Below are positions 1 through 6,045 of a DNA stretch of 6,046 nucleotides, piece after piece; the stretch's first letter is position 1, and the number at the start of each line of letters is the position of its first letter. Position numbers and translations under genes: made by a program. The notes beneath the pieces were generated by a model, which saw nothing but the letters and a program-made list of their open reading frames with translations, did not search any database and had not been told where the DNA came from. The DNA comes from Alphaproteobacteria bacterium. Lineage in GTDB: Bacteria > Pseudomonadota > Alphaproteobacteria > UBA3830. The stretch is taken from positions 1 to 6,046 of the forward strand of contig BNWJ01000084.1 of assembly GCA_025998735.1 (NCBI GenBank), given 5' to 3'.

Positions 1-3
1 TGG

Positions 4-135
4 TTAGACTCTGCCTGGCCGGTCTATCTCCGACTGTATTCCAAAAGCTTCAAACTTCAGAATCTCTTCTTTCATTTGGAGTCTATGATCTGATTCACTC
101 CTCTCATTTTCTCTCTGTTCGCCCAATTCATATTC
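4..135 (-). pseudogene. possible C-terminal remnant of a broken gene, unrecognised
   Basis: The minus strand is open from just after a TGA (138-136) down to a TAA at 6-4, about 43 codons. The peptide is strongly charged (EYELGEQRENERSESDHR near its start) and ends in EIDRPGRV. The charged, helix-like composition resembles the end of a real protein more than random sequence. However, the only ATG in frame gives 23 residues, and a TTG start (126) would give about 39 with no clear ribosome binding site. The plus strand here is strongly pyrimidine-rich, which by itself would produce Glu/Arg/Lys-rich codons on the minus strand, so this may be an artefact. Plus-strand frame 3 is also open over 3-164 without an evident start. 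I do not recognise either product and assign no function. Confidence 0.2.
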
Positions 136-194
136 TCAATTTAACTTGTATATATTCCGTCTAAAAATACCGCGTGCATGCAATCATATTCTCC

Positions 195-223
195 TTGACT
201 TTTTGTGTCAGTGGCATTATATG
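195..223 (+). promoter_or_regulatory. sigma70-like promoter for the DUF2628-like gene
   Basis: TTGACT (195-200, 5 of 6 to the -35 consensus) is followed after exactly 17 bases by TATATG (218-223, 4 of 6 to the -10 consensus). Transcription would start near 230, about 20 bases before the preferred ATG at 252. The boxes lie inside the reading frame that a GTG start at 174 would give, which argues for the shorter protein. Predicted by eye from consensus only. Confidence 0.42.
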
Positions 224-241
224 TTACTCAAGTTTACAAAT

Positions 242-245
242 GGAG
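242..245 (+). promoter_or_regulatory. ribosome binding site deciding the start at 252
   Basis: GGAG is followed by six A bases and then ATG at 252. Neither of the two upstream in-frame candidates, GTG at 174 and ATG at 240, has a purine-rich Shine-Dalgarno match at a usable distance, so this site selects the 252 start. Confidence 0.6.
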
Positions 246-251
246 AAAAAA

Positions 252-1145
252 ATGGATAAAAATAAACTGCGCGATTTGATGAGAGATCCATCTGAGGATT
301 ATTATCTGGCTGCTTTCAAAAAACTCGAAGATACTGGTAAAAACACCTGGAACTGGGCTGCTTTTGGTGGTGGAGCCGGTTGGTTTTGCTATAGAAAAAT
401 GTTTTGGAGAGGAGTACTTTTTGATATAGTTTGTCGTATAATGATGTTTGCGTTTGCTGTAGCTTTTGGCTGTGCTGGGGAGTTGGTGTCAGCAATGACA
501 ATGCTGGCTGCATTCGCAATCTGTTGTGTGTTTTTGGGCGTATTTGGCAATAGAATCTATTATGGACGAGTGAAGAAAAACATCAAGAAAGGCTATCATC
601 TGTGTGAAAAATACAGATCTACTTCACCAGTCATGTTTTTTCTTGGTGGTTTTGCTGCTCTGTTCATATGGATTCGAGACAAATGTTTACTGCGTGACGT
701 TCGAAAAAACAATACTTCGTTTGATAATGCCATAGACGAGAAAAACATAAAGGCTGCAATTGCAACGAAATCAGAAGATTATTATATGGATAAATTCCGT
801 AAAATAGAGTCTGGTAAAATAATAAGCTTAAACTGGGCTTCATATTTTGGAGGTGCGGGATGGTTTTTTTACAGAAAGATGTATCTATATGGCTCTTTGT
901 TTTTGATTGCAAATGTGTTGCTTCAGGTTCCATTCTTGTGTGATTTTTTTGTTTTATTACCGAGATTATTGCAATTGCCTCCTGTTTTATTGCCTAATGA
1001 CTCCTTATTGTTATTTAATGATATTTGCTTCTTGTTAAAACAAAACGCTCCTTATTTTATTGCTTCAATGTTGCTTGGTCTCGCAATATTGCTTGGTGGT
1101 GCCAACCGTCTGTATTACCATCATCTAACAAAAAACAAGGAATGA
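252..1145 (+). CDS. tandem DUF2628-like integral membrane protein
   Basis: The 297-residue product contains two copies of one module. Copy 1 begins SEDYY (14-18), followed by NWAAFGGGAGWFCYRKM (34-50), two hydrophobic spans (about 55-75 and 79-98) and GNRIYYGRV (99-107). Copy 2 repeats this as SEDYY (174-178), NWASYFGGAGWFFYRKM (194-210), hydrophobic spans (about 215-236 and 268-283) and NRLYYHHL (285-292). The WNW-AF...W..YRKM core and the closing GN.hYY motif are typical of DUF2628, a family of small membrane proteins without a settled function. Members usually carry one module, so this looks like an internal duplication and fusion. An extra hydrophobic stretch (129-141) precedes a charged linker. 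No catalytic residues are visible, and the protein should lie in the inner membrane. The start at 252 is chosen for its GGAG site; a GTG at 174 would add 26 residues including a hydrophobic segment but lacks an RBS. The gene converges on the autotransporter and has no operon partner in view. Confidence 0.78.
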   Translation: MDKNKLRDLMRDPSEDYYLAAFKKLEDTGKNTWNWAAFGGGAGWFCYRKMFWRGVLFDIVCRIMMFAFAVAFGCAGELVSAMTMLAAFAICCVFLGVFGNRIYYGRVKKNIKKGYHLCEKYRSTSPVMFFLGGFAALFIWIRDKCLLRDVRKNNTSFDNAIDEKNIKAAIATKSEDYYMDKFRKIESGKIISLNWASYFGGAGWFFYRKMYLYGSLFLIANVLLQVPFLCDFFVLLPRLLQLPPVLLPNDSLLLFNDICFLLKQNAPYFIASMLLGLAILLGGANRLYYHHLTKNKE

Positions 1146-1190
1146 TTATGGTGGCGATGTAAAATGGTCTTAAGGACCTGTGTAAAAACA

Positions 1191-1284
1191 AGGAGGACGT
1201 TTCATTGTGGAGGGCTCTGCGATTCCAGGCGATACATCATTCCAAAAGCTCATTTTATTTGGTGATAGCCGGAACAAGTCATGA
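1191..1284 (+). other. strong Shine-Dalgarno with a mini-ORF running into the hairpin
   Basis: AGGAGG (1191-1196) stands 10 bases before GTG (1207) and 8 before TTG (1205). The GTG frame codes 25 residues (beginning MEGSAIPGD) and stops at TGA 1282-1284. The TTG frame codes 29 residues (beginning MWRALRFQA) and stops at TAG 1292-1294. Both end in or just past the left arm of the 27 bp hairpin. No homologue is recognised. There is no plus-strand gene downstream within the window for a leader peptide to control, so a vestigial start inside a decayed mobile element is the likelier reading. Confidence 0.15.
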
Positions 1285-1385
1285 TATTGATTAGATTCCT
1301 GAAATCACAGTCTCTTAGAGAGAGTGAAATTTCAGTGTTTTTATCTATATCATGACTTGTTCCGGCTATCACCTTTTATTTTTAC
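1261..1385 (+). terminator. long hairpin with T-rich tract, likely terminator of the plus-strand gene
   Basis: Bases 1261-1287 and 1347-1373 are perfect 27 bp inverted copies (GGTGATAGCCGGAACAAGTC at the outer end). Within the loop, CTGAAAT (1299-1305) pairs with ATTTCAG (1329-1335), extending the structure. On the plus strand the stem is followed at once by TTTTATTTTT, as expected for intrinsic termination of the gene ending at 1145. On the minus strand the bases after the stem are A-rich, so termination in that direction is not supported. The stem is far longer than an ordinary terminator needs, which suggests it is, or derives from, a palindromic repeat element. Confidence 0.6.
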
Positions 1386-1407
1386 AAAGGTCCTAATGAT
1401 CCCCGTC

Positions 1408-1441
1408 TGAACTTGTATAGTATATAAGCTATACAAGTTCA
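1408..1441 (-). terminator. 13 bp hairpin after the autotransporter stop codon
   Basis: TGAACTTGTATAG (1408-1420) pairs perfectly with CTATACAAGTTCA (1429-1441) around an 8-base loop. CCCC (1401-1404) and GGGG (1446-1449) could add pairs beyond a small internal loop. It begins 14 bases past the minus-strand stop codon, a usual place for a terminator. Neither side carries a T-run, so termination may be weak or factor-dependent, or the hairpin may protect the mRNA 3' end. Confidence 0.5.
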
Positions 1442-1455
1442 TCATGGGGCAGCGA

Positions 1456-4400
1456 TCACATATTGATGGAAGCGCCGAGTTTCGCGGAGAAGCCTTTAGT
1501 TCCGCCGGTCAGTTTTGAGACTTTGAGGTTGATTTCTCCACCATCTATCTCTTTTCGAGCGGATGCGCTGTATTCCACGCTACTTCTGGCGCCTTTTGGA
1601 TTTGACGCTTGCGAATTGTCGTTGGTACGTCCTTCAAGTAATTTCTGGTTGAGTTTGACGCCGATATTTATGAAGCCATCTTCATCTCCATGTTGTATAG
1701 CTATTCCAGGTGAGAGATTTGTTGTGCACAAGTTTTTACTGGAGATATTATATGTTGTTTTCGATTTTGCGTCTACAAATCTTGTATCGTCCGAAGTTAT
1801 GATGGAGGCATCTGCTTGAATATTAGGAATCAGCGCAACACAATCGGCCAATTTGATATTCGATGACAGATTTGTTCCCATAGAAAACGCGTGACTTCTA
1901 ATATGGGCATTCTTCTCTTCAACTCTAGTATTCATCAACTCGTAGGAAGCAATCAGATCGATGTTATAATCTTCGTGTATCCAGGAACCTTTTGCACCGA
2001 CCAGCGCACCTTTGGCTTTCGCCTGCTGACTGGAGTAGTCGACATTTGCCATACGACATCCCGCGAACACTGTTGGAACGAAGAGAACGCCACTGCAGTT
2101 GATTGCATTGCAGTCATAACCGAACACAGTTCCATAGTTCTGGCTCTTGAGTTGTGAACTACTTACGGTTGTTCTGGTGGACGACGTGAAAGTTCTATTC
2201 CAGACGGAGCCTTTCCCCTTGAGTTTCAGCTTATACTCAGCTGAGTCCGTTATTCCGAAAATAGCGCTGTAGAAATCCGACACAGCCATGAGACTGAGCA
2301 CCAGACTTTGAGCTTGCTGATTTTGAACTAGATTTTGAACTGTAGTCAATCTCTTTTTGAGAACCACGTATCTGTGTATAATATCAGAACTATCACGCAT
2401 ATAGTCTAGAGAAACATCATAGGTCCAATCGGGGTTATTGTTTGCCATCACTATATTTTTTGCTACTTCGTTCGCAAGAGAAAGCACCGGTTCTCCAAGA
2501 TTGCTGGCATATGTCAGCACCTCGAATTTATATATATCCTGTGGACCCTGCTCACCATAGATGGAAAACGCTTTTTCATGTAATCCATAATTATTTGGTC
2601 TTTCTAATGGATTTTGGATACTATCACCCTTATATCTAGATTGTAAAGTTAAACCATCAGCGGTTATTACGTCGTCTTTTAATCTATGTGCCGCGTCATT
2701 TAATTTATCAGCATGACAGAACATGAGACCGGCGATGGTTATTGTGCTGCCATTTACAAAAGTATGATCGGAAGAACTATTGAGTGTTATGATGTCGGAC
2801 GCACTTATTCCATCTGGTGATATACCTAATTCGATTTTTTTCCTATCCTCTGCAAATTTGTATTCAGGAGCTACATCCAGAAACCAGTTCATGCCATGTA
2901 CAGAGGAATCCAAGCCAGTAATTGTCAGCTCTGTTATTGTATTATCCTGCATATCGAGCCAGGAGTTGAAGCTTGCTCCTTCGAAAGTCGCGTGAGTAAC
3001 CTCTCTGTAGTCGGTTTCCAATGAATCTCTCTGTCTGTAGCGTACTGTACCTCCGTCAACATTTATATTTCTAAATGTTGTATTGTTACGAACTTCCATT
3101 ATGCCACGAACTTGCGCGCCTTCCACTACCGCACCTTCGGAATCGACAACTGTTATCGCGTTTTTGTCGATTTTCACATCATTGATATCTTTGGTGAAGA
3201 GACCCTCGCCATTTTCACCATTCGTGATGATTGTTCTGCCATTTCTAAACCTGTAACCACTGATTCCCTCGCTGGTATTGATCGTGGCTCGTCCATTTGC
3301 GTTATCTATCAGCGTTCCACCCTCGAATTTCACATATCTAATGGTTCCGCCTAACATTTTTCCTTCATATTCGTTCTCTTTCATTTTTACATCGAAAGTT
3401 GCGTTGTCAATGACATATGTGGTTCCCTTAAAGCCAGAGCAATTGCTTTTGATATGGATCTTGGAGTTTTCTCTTATGATAATATTTCCATCATTGCTTC
3501 CATTGGCGCTTGCTATAGGGCCGTAGACTGAGAATATTTTGTTTTCTTCTCTATTTTTACTCAGATCGAAATCCAGAACGGCGGTTTTTCCAAACAGAAT
3601 TACCTCTGGCTTATTGTCTTCATCTTTCTCGCCGCCCTGCCAGATTATGCGAGTCAGTTTAGAGCGATCCATCAGCTCCGCATCTGTATATTCAGTGTTA
3701 TCGCCATTAATTACAATCTTTCCACCGAATATTTTGGCATTTTCAGAAAAGCTTGCGATGGTATTATTCTCGACGGTTGTTTCTCCCTTAAATCCAGAGT
3801 TATCGCCTTCGAAATTGATTCTTGAGTTTGCTTCGATGATAACATTGCCTCCTGAAATATAGTTGCCATCCCCATCCTCTTTGTTCTTTATGGATCTGCG
3901 AAGTGTCGATGTACCGACATCCAGAGCGAGATTCAGGGTAGAACCAGCGCCCTCCAGAGTGATTGTCGGATTTTCATTGTCTGGATTTTCCTTTTCCGCA
4001 ATACGCCCACACAGATTTACTGTGGCGCCAGCATTAATATTGATGTCTCCTCCGGACATGTTTGCAGCTTGAGGAAAAGCCACTGTGGTGCCACTCGCGA
4101 CGGTTGTTGTTCCCCTGAATCCAGACCAATCGCCGCCGACGAAGATGTTTGAGCCGCTTATTTTAACATCGCCGGCAGCGCCTCCTACGGATCCGTAAAA
4201 CGATGATGGAGTGCTCAGAGCGAAATTCAGAGAACCGGTTTCATGCATGTTGATGACAGGCTTATGGCTTGTGCTCTCAGATACTCCGTGCAAAGTCATT
4301 TGACCATAAATATCAACCGCTCCTCCGAACATCGTCCCAGTCGAATCAATTGTCGCCATTGCACCACTCGCGACAGTTGTGAGCCCAGTGAATCCAGATT

Positions 4401-6045
4401 CATTGCCAAGGATATTGAGATTTCCTCCTATTCTAACTTCGCCAGTGGATCCACTTATGATCCTGGATGTAGTTCCCCCCTGATTCATCTCCAGGAGAGC
4501 GTTCGTTCCCAACAGAGTGATAGACTTCGAAACACCGGCATTGACATCTACAGATCCATCCTGCAAAGACAACGTACCATAGAGATCGATGTCTCCTCCG
4601 AATACAGATGCACCAGAAGCAAATGTCGCTCTTGCACTTTCTGCAATGGTTGTTTTTCCCAAAAATTCTTCGCCCTCAAATCCAAGGGCATCGCTAGAGC
4701 GTATGAAAGGGCCCATGAAAGTGAGATTTCCTCCTATGTTAACTGTGCCAGCAGCGCCTTTTATAGCCCTATATGTCTCTCCATTCTGATTCATAGTCAG
4801 AGATGAATCGGATGTAGTAATAGTAATAGCCGCATCGCTTTCATCTACAGATCCTTCAGACAAAATCAGCTGACCACTACCAAGACTAGCGTGCCCGACC
4901 TCAATGGGGCCTGGGAATACTCTTGCACCAGAGGCAAAGGTCGCTATTCCACCACTACACACATGTGTTGTTCCGAGAAATTTAGAGCCAGCGTTTCTGA
5001 AAGTGAGATCCCCACCTATCCAAAATTGGCCAGCAGTGCCATTTATCGGTCTAAACACATCTCCATTCTGATACATAGCCAGATTACGATCATTTCCATT
5101 CAACGTGATGGGCGCAAAGCTCGTATCTATAGATCCACGCCGAAAATATACCCAAGCACCATCACCACTAACATTAATTGGTCCCGCAAATGCTTTTGCA
5201 TTAGCACCAAAATCCATCCTGCCACTATTAACGTATGTTGCTCCCCTAAATCCAGATCCATCGCCGTTGAAGGTGAGTGTGCCGGCTCCTCCGATGTTAA
5301 CGCTGCTGCTGGCATCGCCTGCTATTTGCCTCCTGATGGAAGCTTTGCCCGACAGATTCATATTCAGAGCACCCGTTCCAGCTAATGTGATTGGGCCATG
5401 GTTTGTCTCACTAGCCACTCCCACATTCCAACCTAATGTAGCACCATGATTAATATTGACGACTCCTCCGAACATCGTCCCAGTCGAAGCAATTGTCGCC
5501 GTTGCGCCACTCGCGACAGTTGTTACCCCAGTAAATCCAGATCCACCGCCGCCACCACTGAATTCGAGATTCCCTCCTATTCTAACTTCGCCAGTGGATC
5601 CAGTTATCTCCCTACTTGTCTCTACCGGATCAGCTCCTGTTACACCCTGATTCATCTCCAGGAGAGCATTCGCTCCCAACAGTTTGATCTCCGCATTGCT
5701 TGAATCTACAGATCTATCATCCAAAGACAGCATACCATAGAGATCAAAGTTTCCTGCGAGTACTCTTGACTCTGGAGCAAAAGTCGCTCTTGCACCACTA
5801 TACACTGTTGTTGTTCCAGTAAATCCAGAGCCATCGCTGCTGCTATTAAAAGTGACATTCCCTTCTATGTTAACAAATCCGTCCCCCTCGCTTAAGCTTG
5901 ATATAGCTCTGGACGTCTCTCCATTCTGATTCATAGTCAGAGAACCATCTTCATTCAGACTGATAGCCTCAATGCTTGCATCTACAGATCCTTCCAACAG
6001 AATCAGCTTGCCTCCTGTGACATTAATTGGTCCTGCAAATACCGC
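1456..6045 (-). CDS. autotransporter with PATR-like passenger repeats (N-terminus outside window)
   Basis: The frame is open from the right edge (first residues AVFAGPINVTGG) to TGA at 1458-1456, 1529 visible codons. The TTG at 5997 lies mid-repeat and is not a true start; the signal peptide and first repeats lie beyond the window. From N to C: nine complete repeats and part of another, centred on SGF(T/R/K)G.TTV, of the autotransporter-associated beta-strand type (6045 to about 3300); a non-repetitive beta-rich stretch with a YKFEVLTY...LGEPVLSL segment (about 3300-2401); a helical linker (about 2400-2259); and a barrel of about 250 residues (2214-1459). The family is exported through the inner membrane, and the barrel then inserts in the outer membrane and displays the beta-helical passenger outside the cell. 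The ligand is unknown; adhesion is common but not shown here. Oddities are Cys in passenger and barrel, a terminal Met instead of an aromatic residue, and a higher-order internal duplication. Confident of the class, not of a named gene. Confidence 0.88.
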   Translation of the reverse strand, partial: AVFAGPINVTGGKLILLEGSVDASIEAISLNEDGSLTMNQNGETSRAISSLSEGDGFVNIEGNVTFNSSSDGSGFTGTTTVYSGARATFAPESRVLAGNFDLYGMLSLDDRSVDSSNAEIKLLGANALLEMNQGVTGADPVETSREITGSTGEVRIGGNLEFSGGGGGSGFTGVTTVASGATATIASTGTMFGGVVNINHGATLGWNVGVASETNHGPITLAGTGALNMNLSGKASIRRQIAGDASSSVNIGGAGTLTFNGDGSGFRGATYVNSGRMDFGANAKAFAGPINVSGDGAWVYFRRGSIDTSFAPITLNGNDRNLAMYQNGDVFRPINGTAGQFWIGGDLTFRNAGSKFLGTTHVCSGGIATFASGARVFPGPIEVGHASLGSGQLILSEGSVDESDAAITITTSDSSLTMNQNGETYRAIKGAAGTVNIGGNLTFMGPFIRSSDALGFEGEEFLGKTTIAESARATFASGASVFGGDIDLYGTLSLQDGSVDVNAGVSKSITLLGTNALLEMNQGGTTSRIISGSTGEVRIGGNLNILGNESGFTGLTTVASGAMATIDSTGTMFGGAVDIYGQMTLHGVSESTSHKPVINMHETGSLNFALSTPSSFYGSVGGAAGDVKISGSNIFVGGDWSGFRGTTTVASGTTVAFPQAANMSGGDININAGATVNLCGRIAEKENPDNENPTITLEGAGSTLNLALDVGTSTLRRSIKNKEDGDGNYISGGNVIIEANSRINFEGDNSGFKGETTVENNTIASFSENAKIFGGKIVINGDNTEYTDAELMDRSKLTRIIWQGGEKDEDNKPEVILFGKTAVLDFDLSKNREENKIFSVYGPIASANGSNDGNIIIRENSKIHIKSNCSGFKGTTYVIDNATFDVKMKENEYEGKMLGGTIRYVKFEGGTLIDNANGRATINTSEGISGYRFRNGRTIITNGENGEGLFTKDINDVKIDKNAITVVDSEGAVVEGAQVRGIMEVRNNTTFRNINVDGGTVRYRQRDSLETDYREVTHATFEGASFNSWLDMQDNTITELTITGLDSSVHGMNWFLDVAPEYKFAEDRKKIELGISPDGISASDIITLNSSSDHTFVNGSTITIAGLMFCHADKLNDAAHRLKDDVITADGLTLQSRYKGDSIQNPLERPNNYGLHEKAFSIYGEQGPQDIYKFEVLTYASNLGEPVLSLANEVAKNIVMANNNPDWTYDVSLDYMRDSSDIIHRYVVLKKRLTTVQNLVQNQQAQSLVLSLMAVSDFYSAIFGITDSAEYKLKLKGKGSVWNRTFTSSTRTTVSSSQLKSQNYGTVFGYDCNAINCSGVLFVPTVFAGCRMANVDYSSQQAKAKGALVGAKGSWIHEDYNIDLIASYELMNTRVEEKNAHIRSHAFSMGTNLSSNIKLADCVALIPNIQADASIITSDDTRFVDAKSKTTYNISSKNLCTTNLSPGIAIQHGDEDGFINIGVKLNQKLLEGRTNDNSQASNPKGARSSVEYSASARKEIDGGEINLKVSKLTGGTKGFSAKLGASINM
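1459..2214 (-). other. autotransporter beta-barrel translocator domain
   Basis: The last ~250 residues, from GSVWNRTF to AKLGASINM, alternate polar and hydrophobic residues in short strands split by charged turns. This is the usual size for a 12-strand autotransporter barrel. The terminal KLGASINM fits the outer-membrane beta-signal pattern polar-x-Gly-x-x-hydrophobic-x-hydrophobic, but it ends in Met where Phe or Trp is usual. Five Cys occur (YDCNAINC, AGCR, ADCV, NLCT), more than is common in barrels. The assignment rests on position, length and pattern. Confidence 0.75.
2259..2400 (-). other. helical linker between passenger and barrel
   Basis: About 47 residues, from MRDSSDIIHRYVVLKKRL through VQNLVQNQQAQSLVLSLM to SAIFG, are rich in Leu, Val, Gln and Ala with few helix breakers. 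This is the expected place for the alpha-helix that threads the barrel pore in autotransporters. No cleavage site is evident. Confidence 0.55.
4321..4860 (-). repeat. higher-order repeat, downstream copy
   Basis: This is the partner of 5464-6000, offset by 1140-1167 bases, the variation reflecting in-frame indels. That offset equals four repeat units, so the duplicated or amplified block probably contained about four. It includes the shared segments LLGTNALLEMNQGG, GSTGEVRIGGNL and STGTMFGG. The longer FMGPFIRSSDALGFEGEEFLG segment is specific to this copy. Confidence 0.75.
5464..6000 (-). repeat. higher-order repeat, upstream copy
   Basis: This block matches 4321-4860 at the DNA level in several stretches: 5464-5542 with 4321-4399 (73 of 79 identical), 5573-5602 with 4424-4453 (30 of 30), 5645-5667 with 4478-4500 (23 of 23) and 5915-5943 with 4775-4803 (29 of 29). 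The copy here carries about six extra residues (GADPVE) between MNQG and TSR. Codon-level identity points to a fairly recent duplication rather than selection on protein sequence alone. Confidence 0.75.

Larger units (their letters stand above)
1170..1396. mobile_element. MITE-like or IS-remnant palindromic element
   Basis: The ends are inverted copies. The left end reads TTAAGGACCTGTGTAAAAA (1170-1188). The reverse complement of 1379-1396 reads TTAGGACCTTTGTAAAAA, which differs by one missing A and one substitution. Inside lie a perfect 27 bp inverted pair and a shorter one, but no transposase. The TGTGTAAAA core recalls the ends of IS256-family elements, an impression from memory rather than a search. 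Possible 8-base flanks AATGGTCT (1163-1170) and AATGATCC (1395-1402) match at 6 of 8, but they do not abut both ends cleanly, so a target-site duplication is not established. An alternative is simply a compound terminator region between convergent genes. Confidence 0.35.
3300..6045 (-). repeat. passenger repeat array, nine PATR-like units plus a partial one
   Basis: Each unit runs roughly GGNLTF..(D)GSGF.G.TTV.SGA.ATFASGA.VFGG.I.IYG.L.L..GSVD...ITL.G....L.MNQNG.T.R.I.G..G.V.I. The Phe codon of the SGF motif, or its equivalent, lies at 5821, 5533, 5248, 4978, 4663, 4390, 4117, 3790 and 3430. The spacings are 288, 285, 270, 315, 273, 273, 327 and 360 bases, all multiples of three. The five upstream spacings span 90-105 residues. 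The last two are 109 and 120, because insertions accumulate toward the C-terminus. The unit at the right edge is cut by the window. Confidence 0.85.

Noticed and set aside
316..933. Minus-strand frames of 67 and 89 codons inside the DUF2628-like gene
   Set aside because: They are antisense to a well-supported duplicated-domain protein; Gln/Ser/Leu-rich shadow composition, no domain and no ribosome binding site.
1166..1178. GGTC-TTAAG-GACC as a terminator just after the first gene
   Set aside because: Only four base pairs and no T-run follows; the downstream 27 bp hairpin with TTTTATTTTT is the better candidate.
1163..1402. Target-site duplication AATGGTCT / AATGATCC around the palindromic element
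   Set aside because: Only 6 of 8 bases agree and the flanks overlap the terminal repeat unevenly, so insertion is not demonstrated.
143..1419. Shared word AACTTGTATA upstream of the first gene (143-152) and in the 13 bp hairpin (1410-1419)
   Set aside because: A single 10-base AT-rich match in 6 kb is plausible by chance, and there is no symmetry or third copy.
4243..5385. Long plus-strand open frames (187 and 164 codons) opposite the autotransporter repeats
   Set aside because: They are antisense shadows of the periodic minus-strand coding sequence. Their translations lack any family signature or good start site and follow the repeat period.
5995..5997. TTG at 5997 as the start of the autotransporter
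   Set aside because: The frame continues to the window edge with good repeat sequence (AVFAGPINVTGGKLIL), and no signal peptide follows the TTG.
3300..6045. Regular repeats as a possible CRISPR array
   Set aside because: The period is 270-360 bases in multiples of three, the repeats are degenerate and translate continuously; they are protein repeats, not CRISPR repeat-spacer units.
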